A stretch of DNA of 64,000 nt, taken from JBBROS01 sp965260935. Its GTDB lineage: Bacteria; Pseudomonadota; Alphaproteobacteria; Acetobacterales; Acetobacteraceae. The notes under the pieces were generated by a model. The model did not search any database and was not told the DNA's origin. It saw nothing but the letters and a program-made list of their open reading frames with translations. The stretch covers positions 146,997-210,996 of the forward strand of contig CBDHCB010000001.1 of NCBI GenBank assembly GCA_965260935.1, given 5' to 3'. Below are positions 16,851 to 25,700 of the stretch, one piece after another (positions within the stretch are counted from its first letter, which is position 1; every line of letters begins with the position of its first letter). The translations under genes were made by a program, and so were the position numbers.

Positions 16851-17395
16851 GGTCGGTCCGCCGGCTCTGCGCGGCGCTGCTGGCCCTGGGAGCGGCGGCC
16901 GGTCCGGCGGCGGCCTCCGCCGATCGCGACGCCCCGGGGACGGCTAGGCTCGCTGTCCCCACGCCCGCGGTGATCGAGGGCTGCCTGACCGCGGCGGCCC
17001 GGGTCCACCGCCTGCCGGCACCGGTGCTGGTCATCCTGCTCAACGTCGAGGGCGGCCGGCTGGGCCGGGTGAGCGGCAACGCCAACGGCGCCGTCGACAT
17101 CGGTCCGATGCAGGTCAACGAGATCTGGCTGCCGGTCCTGGCGCGGCACTGGCGCGCGCCGGCCGCCGCCGCCTTTCTGGCGCTGCGCGACAATTTCTGC
17201 GCCAACGTCGAGGCGGGCGCCTTTATCCTGCGCCGGTCGCTCGACGAGGCGGCGGGGGATTTCTGGACCGGGGTCGGCTTCTACCACTCCCATTCGCCCG
17301 GGCATCGCGCCGCCTACCTGCGCAAGGTGCTCGGCCAGGCGCTGCGGCTCGAGGCCGCCACGGACCGGCCGGCGCCGGCCCCGGCGGGGCGCTGA
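16847..17395 (+). CDS. lytic transglycosylase (SLT-type), conjugal
   Basis: A 182-aa exported protein of the VirB1/TrbN-like lysozyme fold, expected to open peptidoglycan for the channel. The signal peptide covers about residues 1-24 (LCAALLALGAAAGPAAAS). The catalytic Glu lies in ILLNVEGGRLGRVSGNANGA, followed by VDIGPMQVNEIWLPVLA, which is the SLT motif II with GPMQVN. The later FYHSHSPGH segment fits motif III. GTG start overlapping the preceding stop. Confidence 0.8.
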   Translation: MRSVRRLCAALLALGAAAGPAAASADRDAPGTARLAVPTPAVIEGCLTAAARVHRLPAPVLVILLNVEGGRLGRVSGNANGAVDIGPMQVNEIWLPVLARHWRAPAAAAFLALRDNFCANVEAGAFILRRSLDEAAGDFWTGVGFYHSHSPGHRAAYLRKVLGQALRLEAATDRPAPAPAGR

Positions 17396-17396
17396 C

Positions 17397-18575
17397 GTGG
17401 CGCAGCAATCCGGCCCCTACGGGCAGAACCGCCAGGCCGAGGACGGCCTGCTGCTGCTCGGCATCGGCCTGGTCTTCGTCGGCGGCGCCCTGTTCGCCGC
17501 CTGGTGGGTGTTCCACGCGCGCATCGCGGCCTTCGCGATGGCGTTGCAGCACGGGCTGATGGCCGGCGCCGGCCTGTTCACCGGCCGCTACGCCGGGCTC
17601 GACGCGCAGGTGCTGGCCGCCGATCCGGCCGAGGTCAGAATCGGCGCGCTGTGGCGGCTGATGCAGAACGTCGGCGCGTTCTACCGCGTCCCGGCGGCGG
17701 CGCTGATCGTGGGACTGGCCGCATGGTGCCTGCTCGGTAACGCCCCCGGCCGTTACACCCGCAGGCTCGACCTGCCCGGCCTGATGCGGGTGCAGGCGCG
17801 GGTGTTCCCGGCCTCGGCCACCTATATGCGCCGCGCCCTGGGCCTCGTCGCCGTCGCCGAGGGCGAGCCCCGGCCCGGCGATCCGGCGCTGTATCCGGAT
17901 GAGTGGATCGACCGCTTCGCCCGCGACTCCCGCGGGCGTTACAGCGAGGATACGGCCCTCGCCGCGTTGACGCGCCAGCTCGGCCCGTCTTGGCGCGGGA
18001 TCGAGACGGCGCCGCCGCATGTCCAGGCCATGCTGGCGGTGTTCGCCTTGCATGCCGTCCGGCGGCGCGGGGAGGCGATGGCGCTGCTGGGCGACCTGTC
18101 GCAGTCGCTGCCGGCCGATCCGGGCGACACGCAGGCCGGTCCGGCCATGCCGCTGGCCTTCTCCGCGGACGCCCTGGCCAAGGCCGCCCTGGTACTGTCC
18201 GACGCCGGCCTGGTCGCGCCCTGCCGCGCGATCGCCGCCCGGCACGCCTTCACCGCCCCGGCCATGATGTCGGTGCTGAGCCATGCGCGGCAGCGGGCCG
18301 GCGTGCTGGCCCCGGCGCAGTTCGCCTTTCTCAAGCTGGTCGACCGGCCGCTTTGGTATGCGCTGCACGCGCTGGGCTTTCCCGGCGGGCAGAACCTGGC
18401 CGAGCAGCCGAACCCACGCATCGAGGCCGCCGGCAGCCGCGACCATTGGGCCGTCGAGTGCGTCCTCCGCCATCCCGTGCCCGTGCCGTCGCTCGACCGC
18501 GCGCTGGCCGTGATCCGCGCCACGGCCCTCAAGCCGGGCGACGCCTCCATCCCAACCCCGGAGCACGCCCCATGA
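17397..18575 (+). CDS. dotM: DotM/IcmP (TrbA)-like coupling-complex membrane protein
   Basis: A 392-aa protein. DotM/TrbA binds the DotL coupling protein in the inner membrane. Three hydrophobic segments are seen (about residues 15-35, 42-60 and 92-112), then the conserved GRYTRRLDLPGLMRVQA region and a helical cytoplasmic domain. The terminal family motif is present: CRAIAARHAFTAPAMMSVLS, then HARQRAGVLAPAQFAFLKLV and DRPLWYALHALG. GTG start one base after the previous stop. The stop overlaps the next ATG. Confidence 0.83.
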   Translation: MAQQSGPYGQNRQAEDGLLLLGIGLVFVGGALFAAWWVFHARIAAFAMALQHGLMAGAGLFTGRYAGLDAQVLAADPAEVRIGALWRLMQNVGAFYRVPAAALIVGLAAWCLLGNAPGRYTRRLDLPGLMRVQARVFPASATYMRRALGLVAVAEGEPRPGDPALYPDEWIDRFARDSRGRYSEDTALAALTRQLGPSWRGIETAPPHVQAMLAVFALHAVRRRGEAMALLGDLSQSLPADPGDTQAGPAMPLAFSADALAKAALVLSDAGLVAPCRAIAARHAFTAPAMMSVLSHARQRAGVLAPAQFAFLKLVDRPLWYALHALGFPGGQNLAEQPNPRIEAAGSRDHWAVECVLRHPVPVPSLDRALAVIRATALKPGDASIPTPEHAP

Positions 18576-19123
18576 TCCTCAACCTTTCCAGCGGCGTCAG
18601 CCGCGTCGAGCTGCGCATCGTCACCGACGAGGGCGTGACGCCGGTCGTCAACGTGTTCCATCCGCCTCCGCCGCCGCACCTGGCCCCGGCCCCGATCCCG
18701 GCCAAGCCGCCGGCGCCGGCGTCCATGCCGCGCCCGCGCCTTCTCAGCTCGGCGCCTTGGTCGCTTGTCGTCGCCGGCGGCTTCGCGGCGCTGACCTTCG
18801 GGGCTCTGGCCGCGGCAGCCATCGTGCTGCCCCTGCGACAGGCGCCCTCCACGCTCTCGATGCGCCCGGGGCCGACCGCCTTGCAAATGGGGCCAATACC
18901 CACACCCACGCCCGATCTGGCCGATGTCACTCAGGCTGAGCCTCCGAGCCCGAACAGGCAGGAGCCGCATGCAACCGCCGTGGCTGCAATGCCGCGGGCG
19001 CTCGCCCGCGAGTTGGCGCGTCCTCCCGTCGTCACCCCGCCACCCGGCGCGCCGGCGCAGGCCGCCGTTCCGGCCGCCCCGGACGGGCAGGCCCATGGCG
19101 GCAACCTGTTCGGCCTCGACTAG
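18572..19123 (+). CDS. proline-rich single-pass membrane protein, unknown
   Basis: A 183-aa protein: a short N-terminal beta segment (SSGVSRVELRIVTDEGVTPV), a Pro-rich stretch, one membrane helix at about residues 66-88 (WSLVVAGGFAALTFGALAAA), and a Pro/Ala/Thr-rich tail. This VirB10/TonB-like layout without a recognisable C-terminal domain sits where trbB lies in IncI plasmids, but no thioredoxin motif is seen, so it is not TrbB. ATG overlaps the dotM stop. Confidence 0.5.
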   Translation: MILNLSSGVSRVELRIVTDEGVTPVVNVFHPPPPPHLAPAPIPAKPPAPASMPRPRLLSSAPWSLVVAGGFAALTFGALAAAAIVLPLRQAPSTLSMRPGPTALQMGPIPTPTPDLADVTQAEPPSPNRQEPHATAVAAMPRALARELARPPVVTPPPGAPAQAAVPAAPDGQAHGGNLFGLD

Positions 19124-19256
19124 CCATGCACCATCCCCTGGCAGCAAAGGCGCCAGCGGCCGTGATCCCCAATGCGGGGTGGGCAGCGGCCCGCAGCCTG
19201 GCGCGGGCGGCGTCGGATCCTGCCCGCAACCGGCAAATCCCATCGGAGACTTGATC

Positions 19257-19790
19257 GTGGCCATCGATGCGCTGACCACGATGCGCGCGCGGGACAGAAT
19301 CGAACCGGCCAATCAGGACGGCCATCCCGGCCGCCTGTCTCGCAGGACATGTCGAGGCCGATGGTTGAGCTGCGCCTTGAACGTCTACGTGCAGTTTATG
19401 GCCACGACGCTCGGACTGATCATGTTCGGCGCCGTGCTCATGCTCCTGTTTGAAGGTGCCGGCCGGGGTGTCGACGGTGGGATCGGCTGGAGCCATAAGC
19501 TTCTGGGCGGGCTCATGGCGGCCTTCGGCCATCCCGCAATCCTGGCGGCGCGCCTGGCCGATCTCATGGCCGGTCCTCCCCCGATCCTTGGGCGTTCGGA
19601 GAGCGAGGCGTCTTGGGACAGGGCCTGGAACATCACGTTCAGCCTCGCCCTGGCGCCCGACGTCGTCGCGTTGCGGGTCGTATCCTGGCGCCGCTGCCGG
19701 ACGGGCGGGTGGTCGCCCGCTGTCCTGCTCCCGGTCAACGTCGCCGAGATCAGCGTGAGCGCCGTCGGGCCATTCGAATCAGGCGGCTGA
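19257..19790 (+). CDS. membrane-associated protein of unknown function upstream of dotL
   Basis: A 177-aa frame, best started at GTG 19257 (TTG 19251 is possible). It has one strong hydrophobic helix (FMATTLGLIMFGAVLMLLF), an amphipathic middle (HKLLGGLMAAFGHPAILAAR) and a W-rich end. It stops 3 nt before dotL. No family recognised; perhaps a partner of the coupling protein. About 130 bp before it contain no clear gene. Confidence 0.45.
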   Translation: MAIDALTTMRARDRIEPANQDGHPGRLSRRTCRGRWLSCALNVYVQFMATTLGLIMFGAVLMLLFEGAGRGVDGGIGWSHKLLGGLMAAFGHPAILAARLADLMAGPPPILGRSESEASWDRAWNITFSLALAPDVVALRVVSWRRCRTGGWSPAVLLPVNVAEISVSAVGPFESGG

Positions 19791-19793
19791 CCG

Positions 19794-22181
19794 ATGACCG
19801 CCCGCCGCACCCTCGGCCCGGACAGCCGCTTCGAGCGCGCCGGCGCCGATCTCTACCGCGACACCCGCACCGGCTTCGTCCGCGTCCGCGAGGCGCTCAA
19901 GTCGGGCATCTCCGGCGTCGCCCTCGCCATGGCGGCCGTCGCCACCACCGCCGAGCCCGGCCTGGTGACAATCACCGTGCCGCTCGCCATCCTCTACGCC
20001 GCCTGGGTGTTGACCCGCCGCGTCGTCCTGCCGCTGCGCCTGCCGATGGGGGCGCGGCGGCCGGACCACAACCATCCCGACCCCAAGACCCGTGGGCCGC
20101 GCATGGCCGAAGGCATCCTCTATCTTGGCCGGGACTATCGCACCGGCCAGGAATTGTGGCTCGGCAACGAGGACGGCCGCCAGCACGTCGCCGTGCCCGG
20201 CACCACCGGCGCCGGCAAGACCAAGGCGCTGCTCAGCCTCTGCGTCAACGCCCTCGCCTGGGGCTCGGGCTTCATCTTCGTCGACGGCAAGGCTGACAAC
20301 CGGCTCTACGCCGACGTGCTGGCGCTGGCCCGGCTGTATGGCCGCGAGGACGACGTGATGGCGCTCAACTTCCTGGTCGCCTCCGGCAACAAGGACAGCA
20401 TGACCTTCAACCCCTTCGCCTGGGGCAATGCCGACGTGATCCGCGAGCTGCTGGTCAGCCAGATCGAGAGCAACCCCAACGGCGGCGACAAGGGCGCCAA
20501 CCATATCTTCATGGCCCGGGCCATCACGCTCATGGGCGCCCTCACCCCGGTCCTGGTCTGGATGCGCGACACCCACGGCGTGCTGATCGACATCGAGAGC
20601 ATCCGCTTCGCCACCGAGCTGGAGAGTATCGTCAGCCTGGCCAAGGACAAGGTGTTCCGTCACCGGGATCCCGCCACCGGCACGATCACCGGCATTCCGG
20701 TGCCGGACATCAACGAGGCGCTGGTCTATCCGCTGCGGTCCTATCTCGGCGAGAGCGGCGGCTACGACCTGTCCCAGCCGGTGCACAAGCAGCGTGACCC
20801 GGAGCCGGCCAAGCAGCACAGCTTCGCCGTCATGCACTTCTCCGCCACCTTCACCCAGCTCGCCGTCTCGCTCGGCCACATCTTCAAGTGCGAGATCGGC
20901 GACATCGACATGCGCGACGTGGTGCTGAACCGCCGCATCCTGGTGGTGAACTTGCCAAGCCTGGAGAACTCGGGCGAGACCACCGCCGCCCTCGGCCGCC
21001 TGGTGGTCGCCTCCTTGCGCAACATGATGGCGCAGACCGTCGGCACCGACCTCAAGGGCCATACCGACGAGGTGATCAAGAACCGGCCGCACCTGGCGCC
21101 GACCCCGTTCCCGGTGGTGTTCGACGAGGTGGGCTATTACGTCGTGCCCGGCATGGACAAGATGCTGGCCATGGGCCGCGGCCTCGGTTTCATGTTCTAT
21201 CTCGGCTTCCAGGAGGTCGCCGGCCTGCACGCCCGCATCGGCGAGACCATGTATTCCCTGCTCGGCAACGCCAACCTGCAGATCCTCATGCGCCTGCAGG
21301 AGGGCAGCGAGACCCGCAAATACGTCGAGCAGACCGTGGGCGACACCCACGTCACCCAAGCGAGCGGCTTCAATGCCAACGACAACGGCGGCTTCCGCGA
21401 GACCGGGCACGCCGAGATCCGCCAGATCGCCCGCGTCGCCTGGAACGACCTGCGCAACCTGATCGAGGGCGAGGCGATCATCGTCATGGGCAAGGAGCGG
21501 GTCTACGCCAAGCTGTTCTACGCCGACGTCGACGCCCACGGCGAGTTGCGCATGAACCAGCCGGTGATGCTGCGGCCGCCGCTCCGCGGCGAGGTCGAGC
21601 GGGATGCCGGCCGCCTACGCGCCGTCGCCGGCCATCTCGCGGCCGGGCGGGCCGCCATGCCGATCGAGCCCGCGCCGTCGCCGACCCTGACGGCGCTGAT
21701 CCACGGCTTCGCGGCGCGGATGCAGGCCGCGGACCCGCTGCCTTCCAAGGCGTGCGCCAGGGCGGCCATCCTCGCGCTGAAGGACGTCCACTCCGATGAG
21801 GCGAGGCGGGCGCCGGCGCTCCGGGCCGCGCCGGGCAAGCCGAACCCCGACGTGCTGGAGACCGAGCACGCGGTCATGCTGGACTCCATGGCGCGGCCGG
21901 CCGACGCCGCGCCGCTGCCCGACGCGGCGCGCCAGCCGCCGTCGATCGAGGCGGCGAACGGACTGGCCCTGATCGAGGCCGAAGCCGGCGCGAGCCCGGC
22001 CGACGCGCGGGTGCTGATGAACCAGACCGCCGCCGTGCGCGAGCAGGCCGAGCGCGAGGATGCCGCCGCTCATCCGGTCGCCCCGATCGCTCGGGAGGAC
22101 TACCGGGCCTTGCTGGACGGGTTGAGCGACGAGCTGGACGCCATCGCGCCGAGCGCGCGGCTGTCTTCGAACGCCGCGTAG
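19794..22181 (+). CDS. dotL: DotL/IcmO (TrbC) type IV coupling protein
   Basis: A 795-aa VirD4-like coupling ATPase that selects substrates and hands them to the channel. Two N-terminal membrane helices are within residues 40-85. Walker A is GTTGAGKT at about 136-143, followed by FIFVDGKADNRLYADVLALA. Walker B is in FPVVFDEVGYYV, and the GLGFMFYLGFQEVAGL segment follows. The C-terminal 180 residues are Ala/Glu-rich and would be the adaptor-binding tail. Start ATG 19794. Last gene of the transfer locus in this window. Confidence 0.92.
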   Translation: MTARRTLGPDSRFERAGADLYRDTRTGFVRVREALKSGISGVALAMAAVATTAEPGLVTITVPLAILYAAWVLTRRVVLPLRLPMGARRPDHNHPDPKTRGPRMAEGILYLGRDYRTGQELWLGNEDGRQHVAVPGTTGAGKTKALLSLCVNALAWGSGFIFVDGKADNRLYADVLALARLYGREDDVMALNFLVASGNKDSMTFNPFAWGNADVIRELLVSQIESNPNGGDKGANHIFMARAITLMGALTPVLVWMRDTHGVLIDIESIRFATELESIVSLAKDKVFRHRDPATGTITGIPVPDINEALVYPLRSYLGESGGYDLSQPVHKQRDPEPAKQHSFAVMHFSATFTQLAVSLGHIFKCEIGDIDMRDVVLNRRILVVNLPSLENSGETTAALGRLVVASLRNMMAQTVGTDLKGHTDEVIKNRPHLAPTPFPVVFDEVGYYVVPGMDKMLAMGRGLGFMFYLGFQEVAGLHARIGETMYSLLGNANLQILMRLQEGSETRKYVEQTVGDTHVTQASGFNANDNGGFRETGHAEIRQIARVAWNDLRNLIEGEAIIVMGKERVYAKLFYADVDAHGELRMNQPVMLRPPLRGEVERDAGRLRAVAGHLAAGRAAMPIEPAPSPTLTALIHGFAARMQAADPLPSKACARAAILALKDVHSDEARRAPALRAAPGKPNPDVLETEHAVMLDSMARPADAAPLPDAARQPPSIEAANGLALIEAEAGASPADARVLMNQTAAVREQAEREDAAAHPVAPIAREDYRALLDGLSDELDAIAPSARLSSNAA

Positions 22182-22213
22182 TCGCGATTAGCATTCAAAC
22201 GATCCTGACAGGC

Positions 22214-22561
22214 TTGATCGGGCCTCGTGTCGTCCTGCCTGCCCTTGTAAGCCAGTATCGCTTTGTTCATTACGATGGCCTCGTCCGCGGTCTCCTCAAC
22301 CTTGGCCTCTTCGCCGAGGCATGGAGGCAGGCCTGCATCGTGCTGGGGCGGGTCGAGATGACGCTGGCGGTGGCCGCCATCGCGGCCAAGTACGCCCAGG
22401 GCAAGGTCAAGCGGGCCGGCGGCTATCTACGAAAGATGGTGGAGCAACATCAAAACGGCTAACTCCGCCTGGACACGACCCTGTTCGGCCTGGCAGCGGG
22501 ATTGCGGGCCGCGACGCAAGAGCGCACCGAGTCCGGCAGGCCGATTTGGCGGCTGTTTTGA
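22214..22561 (+). pseudogene. repC: relic of plasmid replication protein RepC (C-terminal end)
   Basis: An 82-codon open stretch plus about 32 more codons after an in-frame TAA at 22460. It reads like the end of alphaproteobacterial RepC: AEAWRQACIVLGRVEMTLAV, AAIAAKYAQGKVKRAGGYLR, then after the stop LRLDTTLFGLAAG. The GGYLR motif and the terminal FGL are characteristic. The N-terminal DNA-binding part is missing, so this is a degenerate fragment and not a functional initiator. It supports a repABC-type plasmid ancestor. Confidence 0.7.
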
Positions 22562-22590
22562 CGTCAAAGCGCCTGCATTGAAACGCTGCG

Positions 22591-23793
22591 CTAGAAAGCC
22601 AATGCCTGCATGATCTCGGCGGGATGAGTGGTATAGCGTGAGGTCAACCGCGCGGCCCGCGTATTCCAGGGCCGGTCGATGCCGGTGGCGAGCGGGCGCA
22701 AGGCGCCCCGGCCATAGCGGCTGTTGACCTGGTCCACCGCGCGCATCAGCGCTGCCGACTGCCGCGGATCGCGAGTCGGAAACAGGCTGCGCGGCTGCGT
22801 CGCCGCATCGCGCAGGTCGTCCAGCATGACGCCGACCTTCATGTAGCGACGTCCGTCCTGCCATAGCGGCGCCAGCATCCGCACGGCCTCGGCGATCAGT
22901 GCCCGGGCGTCGCTGGTCGGCTCGATCCGGCCCGCGTGCTGGGCGCTGTACCAGGGATCGCCCGAGTGCGGGTCGGTGTGCAGGAACACCGCCATCCGGC
23001 CCGCGACCAGCCCGCCCGCGCGCAGCTTCTCGCCGGCGCGGGCGGCGTGGTGGGCGCAGGCCTCGTGCATCTCCGCCCAGCGCGTGACGGGGCGCCCGAA
23101 GCAGCGCGTGACCGCCAGGCCCTTGCGGGCGGGCGCCATCTCGGACAGCGGCAGGCAGGACACGCCCTGCAGCTCCGCCTGCACGCGGGCGCTCGTCACC
23201 GTCAGCAGGCGCCGCGCCTCGCGCGGCGGCACGGCCACGAAGCGGGCGATGGTGGTGACGCCGAGCGCCTTCAGCTTGTCTGCGGTATGGCCGCCGATGC
23301 CCCAGACCGCATCCACGCCCATGCGCTCGTAGAGCCGCGCCCGGTCCTCTTCGGCCCGCAGGTCGCAGACCCCGTCCAGGACCGGGTCCGCCTTGGCGAC
23401 GGCGTTGGCGAGCTTGGCGATGGTCTTCGTGGGGCCGATGCCGACGCAGGCAGGGATCTTGGCGATGCGCCGGACGGCTTGGCGCAGCTCGCGGGCCAGC
23501 TCGGCCGCGTCCCTGGGGGTGTCCAGGTCAAGGAACATCTCGTCGATCGAGTATGGCTCCACCCGGGGCGCCCTGGCCGCCAGCACCTCATACATGCGTC
23601 GGCTCATGTCGCCGTAAAGCGCGTAGTTGGACGACAGCCACTCGATGCGGGCGGCGCGCACCTCCGGGCGCCGCCGGGCCAGGTGCCAGGGGTCGCCCGT
23701 CCTGACGCCGGCGGCCTTGGCTTCACTGTTATTAGGAATGTCAACGGTCACATGATGGTGTGGCGGCGCGGCAGAGCCGGTCACATGCGCCAT
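22591..23793 (-). pseudogene. umuC: UmuC/DinB-like Y-family DNA polymerase lacking its N-terminus
   Basis: A 400-codon frame, of which about 380 residues are UmuC-like. Recognisable: NNSEAKAAGVRTGDPWHLAR, the catalytic YSIDEMFLDLDTP, GIGPTKTIAKLANAVAKADP, and the HhH region VWGIGGHTADKLKALGVTTI, with the C-terminal LTSRYTTHPAEIM. The first 35 or so family residues, with the metal-binding Asp of the DCNNFY block, are absent. In their place is unrelated sequence (about 23734-23793), so the product should be catalytically inactive. The break lies less than 100 bp from the end of a tyrosine recombinase gene. Confidence 0.8.
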
Positions 23794-23816
23794 TGGTGGT
23801 CTAACCTGGGCTGATA

Positions 23817-24743
23817 CTACCCCGGCAGGTAACGAGAGCTGCTGTCACTGGGCCGGGCATGGGCGTAGCGGCTGGTGGTGGCGAGGCTGGTGTGCCCCAC
23901 AGTAGCCTGCACGAGGTGCACCGGGGCGCCGCGGTCCAGCGCGTGGCTGACATGGGCGTGGCGGAGCCAGTGCGCTGATACGGCCAGGGACAGCCCGGCA
24001 CGTTTGGCGGCGGCTTTGACGATGCGGTGCACCTGCGACGGATCGAGGGCGCCGCCCTCGCGCGAGCGGAACAGCGCGGCTTCCGGGTCGGCGCCGCGCA
24101 GGGCGACGAGGTCTTGCCAGATCGATGTCTTGAGCAGCACCGCCCGGGTCTTGCCCCCTTTGCTGAACACGGTCACCTGGCCGGCGTCGTCGCGGGCCTG
24201 CAGGTCGCGCCCGCGCAGCCCGCAGGCCTCGCTGATGCGCAGCCCGCCGAGGTAGAGCAACCGGAGCAGCGCCTTGTTGCGGGCCTGGCGTTCGAGGGCG
24301 AGCATGTGCAGCACGGCGTCGACGTCGAGGATGCGCTCGGCGAGCGTTCCCTTGACCCTGGGCAGGCGGATGGCGGCGCCGACGTTGACGGGGAGGTAGC
24401 CGGTCCTGTGCCCGAAGGAGAGCAGCGACTTCACCGCGCTGAGCCGCCGCGCCTGGGTCGCAGTCGCGAGATTCGCCAGCGTGTCCTGGAACGCCTGCAT
24501 GTCGCCCAGTGTCACCGCGTGCAGCGGGCGCTGAGCGTGGGCGAAGAAGGCGGCGAGGTCGGCGGCGTAGGCGCGCTGCGTGGCGCCGCTGCGGCCATGC
24601 AGCCAGAGGGCGACCAGGTGCTCGTCGCTATGGGCCTGCACGAGGATGACCGCGGTTGGTCGGGGCAGGGGAGGTGGCAGAGCCGGGCCGTCCGGCGGCG
24701 TTAGGGCGGGGAGGGTGGCGAGGGCGGGATTGGGCTCGTCCAT
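23817..24743 (-). CDS. tyrosine recombinase/integrase (XerC/D-like)
   Basis: A 308-aa recombinase. The N-terminal SAM-like domain (QRAYAADLAAFFAHAQRPLH) is followed by the catalytic domain with all expected residues: Arg in LYLGGLRISEACGL, Lys in VFSKGGKTRAVLL, HWLRHAHVSHAL (His-x-x-Arg), His in VGHTSLATTSRYAHA, and the Tyr nucleophile in the same segment. It may drive integration or multimer resolution of this element. Start ATG 24743. A perfect 9-bp inverted repeat lies 46-75 bp upstream. Confidence 0.88.
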   Translation of the reverse strand: MDEPNPALATLPALTPPDGPALPPPLPRPTAVILVQAHSDEHLVALWLHGRSGATQRAYAADLAAFFAHAQRPLHAVTLGDMQAFQDTLANLATATQARRLSAVKSLLSFGHRTGYLPVNVGAAIRLPRVKGTLAERILDVDAVLHMLALERQARNKALLRLLYLGGLRISEACGLRGRDLQARDDAGQVTVFSKGGKTRAVLLKTSIWQDLVALRGADPEAALFRSREGGALDPSQVHRIVKAAAKRAGLSLAVSAHWLRHAHVSHALDRGAPVHLVQATVGHTSLATTSRYAHARPSDSSSRYLPG

Positions 24744-24788
24744 GCCTCGATCCTACATACCCTCGATCCGGCCCGTCCAGCCCCGTGC

Positions 24789-24818
24789 AGTGCAAGATAA
24801 TCGCACTTCTCTTGCACT
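24789..24818. repeat. 9-bp perfect inverted repeat upstream of the tyrosine recombinase
   Basis: AGTGCAAGA (24789-24797) and TCTTGCACT (24810-24818) flank a 12-bp spacer, 46 bp upstream of the recombinase ATG. It could be an operator for the gene or a core recombination site. The rest of the 24744-25217 interval (about 470 bp) shows no supported gene. Confidence 0.55.
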
Positions 24819-25217
24819 AAAGAGGGAGGGCTAGAAAGGGCCTGAAAAGCGTTTACCAGCCTTAGTCGAGGCCGCCTTATTTGCGCTGACGGTTTCCGGC
24901 AGAGGTCCTGGCCGGGCACGCGGTTATCGCGTGTAGTAGAATTGGGCAGCGGTGCTTTCGGTCGCCGTGTCATGGATCTTACCGATCCATTCCCCCGCCA
25001 GCTCCAGAAGTTGCGGCATGAAGAACGGCGATCCCACAATGCCGTCCAACCAACGACAACGTCCGCTTCTGTCGTGGCGCCGTGCTATACCTTGCGCTGG
25101 AACCGAGGAACGAAGCCGAACCCATGCGTCGCTGACCTCCCGCCCTGCAACGCGATCCGACCCGCAGCCACCCTCGGTGCTGCGGACCGGAACCCGTACG
25201 TTTGCAGGAGTCCAGCC

Positions 25218-25535
25218 ATGTTCCAGGTTCTCGCCCCCGTCACCATCCACCCCACCGCCGAAGCCCGGCAGGCGCTGGGCAATCAGCTCCGCCCTGCCGG
25301 CAAGGCCGCTTGGCGGGAGATCGCCCGCCGTGGCCAGGACCTGGAGTTCGCCAATCTCCAGTTCTCCTTCGCCGGCGTCACCTTTGCCCTCTGCTCCCGC
25401 CTTCGCCCGGACGGAGTCATCGCCATCGAGATCGGGCTGGGCGACGCCCGGCAGGAGTCTCGGGTCGTCACCGCGGCGCAGTTCCGCCGGGCCGAGGCGC
25501 AAGCGGCGGGACGACGCACGAGAGGAGGGCGGTGA
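25218..25535 (+). CDS. small protein of unknown function
   Basis: A 105-aa protein with a good ribosome site (GCAGGAG) 8 nt before the ATG. The sequence is mixed alpha/beta (MFQVLAPVTIHPTAEARQAL, LEFANLQFSFAGVTFALCSR, LRPDGVIAIEIGLGDARQES), with a basic Arg-rich tail. No family known to me. It opens a + strand gene cluster containing a tandem AAA+ ATPase and an FtsZ-like protein, so it may belong to that system. A short frame after it (25535-25699) has a ribosome site (GAGGAGGG) but no convincing product. Confidence 0.55.
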   Translation: MFQVLAPVTIHPTAEARQALGNQLRPAGKAAWREIARRGQDLEFANLQFSFAGVTFALCSRLRPDGVIAIEIGLGDARQESRVVTAAQFRRAEAQAAGRRTRGGR

Positions 25536-25700
25536 TGCAGATGTTGACCTGCCATCCCGGATTGAGCTACCAGCGCGTCCTCCCGACGAACCCGGCTGCC
25601 CCATCCATTCCGCCAAGACCGCCGTCCTCGCCCGCCTCCGGCTGCGCGATGCTTGGTGCTGGCTTTCCGATGCCCCGGCCAGCGTGCGGGGTGCGCTGAC

